Assembly: GCA_900549915.1 (NCBI GenBank)
Contig: URQF01000051.1
Location: 1 to 9,091, forward strand
Length of the DNA: 9,091 bases
Reading direction: 5' to 3'
Source of the DNA: an uncultured Mollicutes bacterium
Lineage (GTDB): Bacteria > Bacillota_I > Bacilli_A > RFN20 > CAG-288
The notes beneath the pieces are model-generated. The model ran no database searches. It was not told where the DNA came from and saw only the letters and a program-made list of their open reading frames with translations. Made by a program: the position numbers and the translations under genes. Of this stretch, positions 7,567 to 9,091 are shown piece after piece. Every line of letters begins with the position of its first letter. Within the stretch, counting starts at the first letter, position 1.

Positions 7567-8905
7567 AGCTCTCAGCGACCGTCTTGGACGCATCTTGAAG
7601 AAAAGGCGTGGACAGGCGACCTTAACAGAAAAAAACAGGGATGATAGGCTAGGGGAAGTTCGTAAGGCATTGCTTGAAGCCGATGTTAACTATGATGTTG
7701 TCAATGACTTCATTGCTGAAGTCAGAACAGAAAGCATCGGGCAGAAGGTTCTGACGAAAGTCTCTCCTGGAGACATGGTTGTCAAAATCTGCCATGATAA
7801 GATGGCAAAGCTTTTGGGTTCTGGTGATAACGATATTGCCTTCCGTCTTGACGGAAAACCTACGGTTATCAGGATGGTTGGTCTCCAAGGAACCGGTAAA
7901 ACGACAAGTGCAGCTAAGCTGGCACAGCTCTTCGAAAAGAAAAATCACAAGAAAGTCCTTCTTGGTGCACTTGATATCTATCGTCCGGCTGCTATTGATC
8001 AGCTTACAAACTTGGGCTTAAAATGCAATCCTCAGGTAGAAACTTATTCCGATAGAACTGGAACGCTTCCTCCGGATATTGCTACAGCTGCTTATCAGAA
8101 AGCATGCAATGAACATTACGATATTCTTATTCTTGATACTGCAGGACGACTCGAAATCGATGAGCCTTTGAGGAAAGAACTTCAGCAGATTCAGGCAAAG
8201 GTCAGAGTCGATGAAACCCTTCTGACTGTGGATGCTTTAGTCGGCCAGAATGCTACCAATGTTGCTCTTGCTTTTGCAAAACAGATTAAGATTACTGGTC
8301 TTGTCAGGACGAAGCTTGATGGCGATAGCCGTGGTGGTGCTGCTCTTTCTATTAAGAAACTGACTGGTCTTCCCATCAAATATGCCGGTCTTGGCGAAAA
8401 GAGGGATGACCTTCAGAACTTCCATCCGGAGCGCAGGGCTGATCGTATCTTGGGCAGGGGTGATATTGTTTCCCTTGTGGAAGAGAGGCAGGAGAAAATC
8501 GATGAGAAGCAGGCCGAGAAGACTTCCCGTCGAATGGCTCAAGGTCAGTTCGATAGGAATGATAGGCTTTCGATGAGGAAGCAAATTAATAAACTTGGTT
8601 CCTTAAAACGTATTAGGTCTAGGGTTCCGAATAGGCCATCTGTCTCCGATGAGCAGATGGATCAGGCAGAAGCCAGGAGGAAGAAGACGCAGGTCATTAT
8701 CAACTCCAGGACTCGCCAGGAACGGAAGAAACCAGAAATCATTAAATCCAATCGTAAAATCCGTATTGCCAAAGGATCTGGCACTTCTCCAAAGGAAGTC
8801 ACTGCTATTCTGACAGCCTTTGAACAAAGGAAAGGACAGAGGAAGAACAGGGGCAGGATGGGCGGCTTTGGTGGAATGGGTGGAAGGTTCCGCCGAAGAA
8901 AGTAA
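7556..8905 (+). CDS. ffh: Signal recognition particle protein Ffh
   Basis: Ffh is the GTPase and signal-peptide-binding protein of the bacterial SRP; it works with 4.5S/6S RNA and FtsY. The 449 residues are normal. The N domain has T-E-K-N-[AGG]-D-D-[AGG]-L-G-E-V-R-K-A-L-L-E-A-D-V. The G domain has G-L-Q-G-T-G-K-T-T, D-I-Y-R-P-A-A-I-D-Q-L, D-T-A-G-R-L-E, T-K-L-D-G-D-S-R-G-G and G-L-G-E-K-[AGG]-D-D-L-Q-N-F-H-P-E-R-[AGG]-A-D-R-I-L-G-[AGG]-G-D. The M domain (from about residue 305) carries the RNA-binding S-N-R-K-I-R-I-A-K-G-S-G. I count 24 AGG and 9 ATG codons; the roughly 23 other arginine codons (CGN, AGA) include every invariant arginine. Reading AGG as Met restores the methionine-rich M domain, for example F-D-M-N-D-M-L-S-M-M-K-Q-I-N-K-L-G, and gives a tail rich in Gly and Met. 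It is the last gene of the operon, followed by a terminator. Confidence 0.98.
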   Translation: MAFEALSDRLGRILKKRRGQATLTEKNRDDRLGEVRKALLEADVNYDVVNDFIAEVRTESIGQKVLTKVSPGDMVVKICHDKMAKLLGSGDNDIAFRLDGKPTVIRMVGLQGTGKTTSAAKLAQLFEKKNHKKVLLGALDIYRPAAIDQLTNLGLKCNPQVETYSDRTGTLPPDIATAAYQKACNEHYDILILDTAGRLEIDEPLRKELQQIQAKVRVDETLLTVDALVGQNATNVALAFAKQIKITGLVRTKLDGDSRGGAALSIKKLTGLPIKYAGLGEKRDDLQNFHPERRADRILGRGDIVSLVEERQEKIDEKQAEKTSRRMAQGQFDRNDRLSMRKQINKLGSLKRIRSRVPNRPSVSDEQMDQAEARRKKTQVIINSRTRQERKKPEIIKSNRKIRIAKGSGTSPKEVTAILTAFEQRKGQRKNRGRMGGFGGMGGRFRRRK

Positions 8906-8941
8906 TTTTCTGCTCAGAAACTTAGTTTATATCAGAAAAAA

Positions 8942-8974
8942 AGAAAGGGCGTCTCTTCATGAGACGCCTTTTCT
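8942..8974 (+). terminator. Intrinsic terminator after ffh
   Basis: GGCGTCTC (8948-8955) and GAGACGCC (8961-8968) form a perfect 8-bp stem with loop TTCAT. The flanking AGAAAG and TTTTTCT-type tail (TTTTCT, 8969-8974) extend pairing to about 14 bp with one G-U, so it may act in both directions. It ends the SRP operon 36 bases after the ffh stop. It also appears to be the insertion target of the element that begins at 8975. Confidence 0.92.
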
Positions 8975-9091
8975 GTGTATGATGGGCATGCCACTGTTCT
9001 AGGGTGAAAGTCCGAATAGGCGTAGTTGTCGACGAACTATATAGCGACTCACAAAGCGTAGACCGGTGACGGAGCGTGAAAAGAAGTGATA
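8975..9091 (+). mobile_element. 5' end of a probable group IIC intron, cut off by the window end
   Basis: The segment starts GTGTA, close to the group II 5' consensus GTGYG, immediately after the U-tract of the ffh terminator; class C introns characteristically insert just downstream of intrinsic terminators. Twenty-six bases later comes AGGGTGAAAGTCC (from 9001), matching AGGGTGAGAGTCC at the same distance in the Oceanobacillus iheyensis IIC intron as I remember it. Next are a pairable TAGTT/AACTA hairpin (9023-9038) and CAAAGCGTAGACCGGTGACGG, which parallels the CAAGGGTGTCC-GTGGCGAC stretch of domain I. These are ribozyme domain I features. The rest of the ribozyme and any reverse transcriptase/maturase would lie beyond the window. 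There is no open reading frame of note here. Another structured RNA is possible but fits less well. Confidence 0.7.

Noticed and set aside
712..8827. Antisense open frames of 60-140 codons across fakA to ffh
   Set aside because: They lie opposite well-conserved genes, match no family I recognise and lack ribosome sites. They are by-products of codon bias.
445..8905. Unusual arginines at conserved sites as real divergence or sequencing errors
   Set aside because: The substitutions are confined to one codon, occur in every gene, and always fall on Met-like columns. Random error or ordinary divergence would also involve CGN and AGA codons and other residues.
445..8905. AGG reassigned to lysine, leucine or another residue
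   Set aside because: The columns include the strongly Met-specific ones (G-E-K-M, P-E-R-M-A, L-G-M-G-D, I-M-M-V-G-L-Q). Lysine would not fit the hydrophobic sites, and leucine fits these columns less well.
8820..9002. A 60-residue open frame over the ffh end and the terminator
   Set aside because: It is out of frame with ffh, runs through the terminator hairpin and into the probable intron, and has no start context.

Overview
The window is a chimera. Positions 1 to about 404 are GC-rich and carry an internal piece of a pyruvate, phosphate dikinase gene on the minus strand. Positions 409-442 match the Illumina TruSeq adapter at 29 of 34 bases. From about 443 onward the DNA has lower GC and comes from a different genome. 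The first ~440 bases should therefore not be treated as the real neighbourhood of the rest.

From 443 to the end the layout is that of a low-GC Firmicute (Bacilli-like) housekeeping locus: 5'-truncated fakA (yloV), terminator, recG, plsX, rnc, ftsY, a small membrane protein, ylxM, ffh, terminator, and then what looks like the 5' end of a group IIC intron. From plsX to ffh the genes are tightly packed, with 4-20 bp overlaps, and probably form one operon. Two themes run through it: acyl-phosphate lipid metabolism (FakA, PlsX) and SRP-dependent protein targeting (FtsY, YlxM, Ffh), with RNase III and RecG alongside.

The main observation is a changed genetic code. In all seven recognised protein families, codon AGG sits where the family has methionine or a similar hydrophobic residue. 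Invariant arginines are written CGT, CGC, CGA, CGG or AGA. Examples are Ffh V-I-[AGG]-M-V-G-L-Q-G-T-G-K-T, RecG L-[AGG]-[AGG]-S-A-T-P-I-P-R-T, FakA G-D-T-G-T-N-[AGG]-N-L and FtsY/Ffh G-L-G-E-K-[AGG]. In ffh I count 24 AGG against 9 ATG codons, so AGG is the main methionine codon. This fits the AGG Arg-to-Met reassignment reported by Shulgina and Eddy (eLife 2021) for a clade of uncultivated Bacilli; I infer that this DNA comes from that clade or a similar one. Standard-code translations of these genes are wrong at every AGG. No tRNA or methionyl-/arginyl-tRNA synthetase gene that could show the mechanism lies in the window.

Regulation visible in the sequence: an extended -10 promoter so close to recG that its mRNA should be leaderless; a strong Shine-Dalgarno and a weak possible promoter before plsX; and two intrinsic terminators, after fakA and after ffh. 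The smc and acpP genes that often sit near rnc-ftsY in Firmicutes are absent here.
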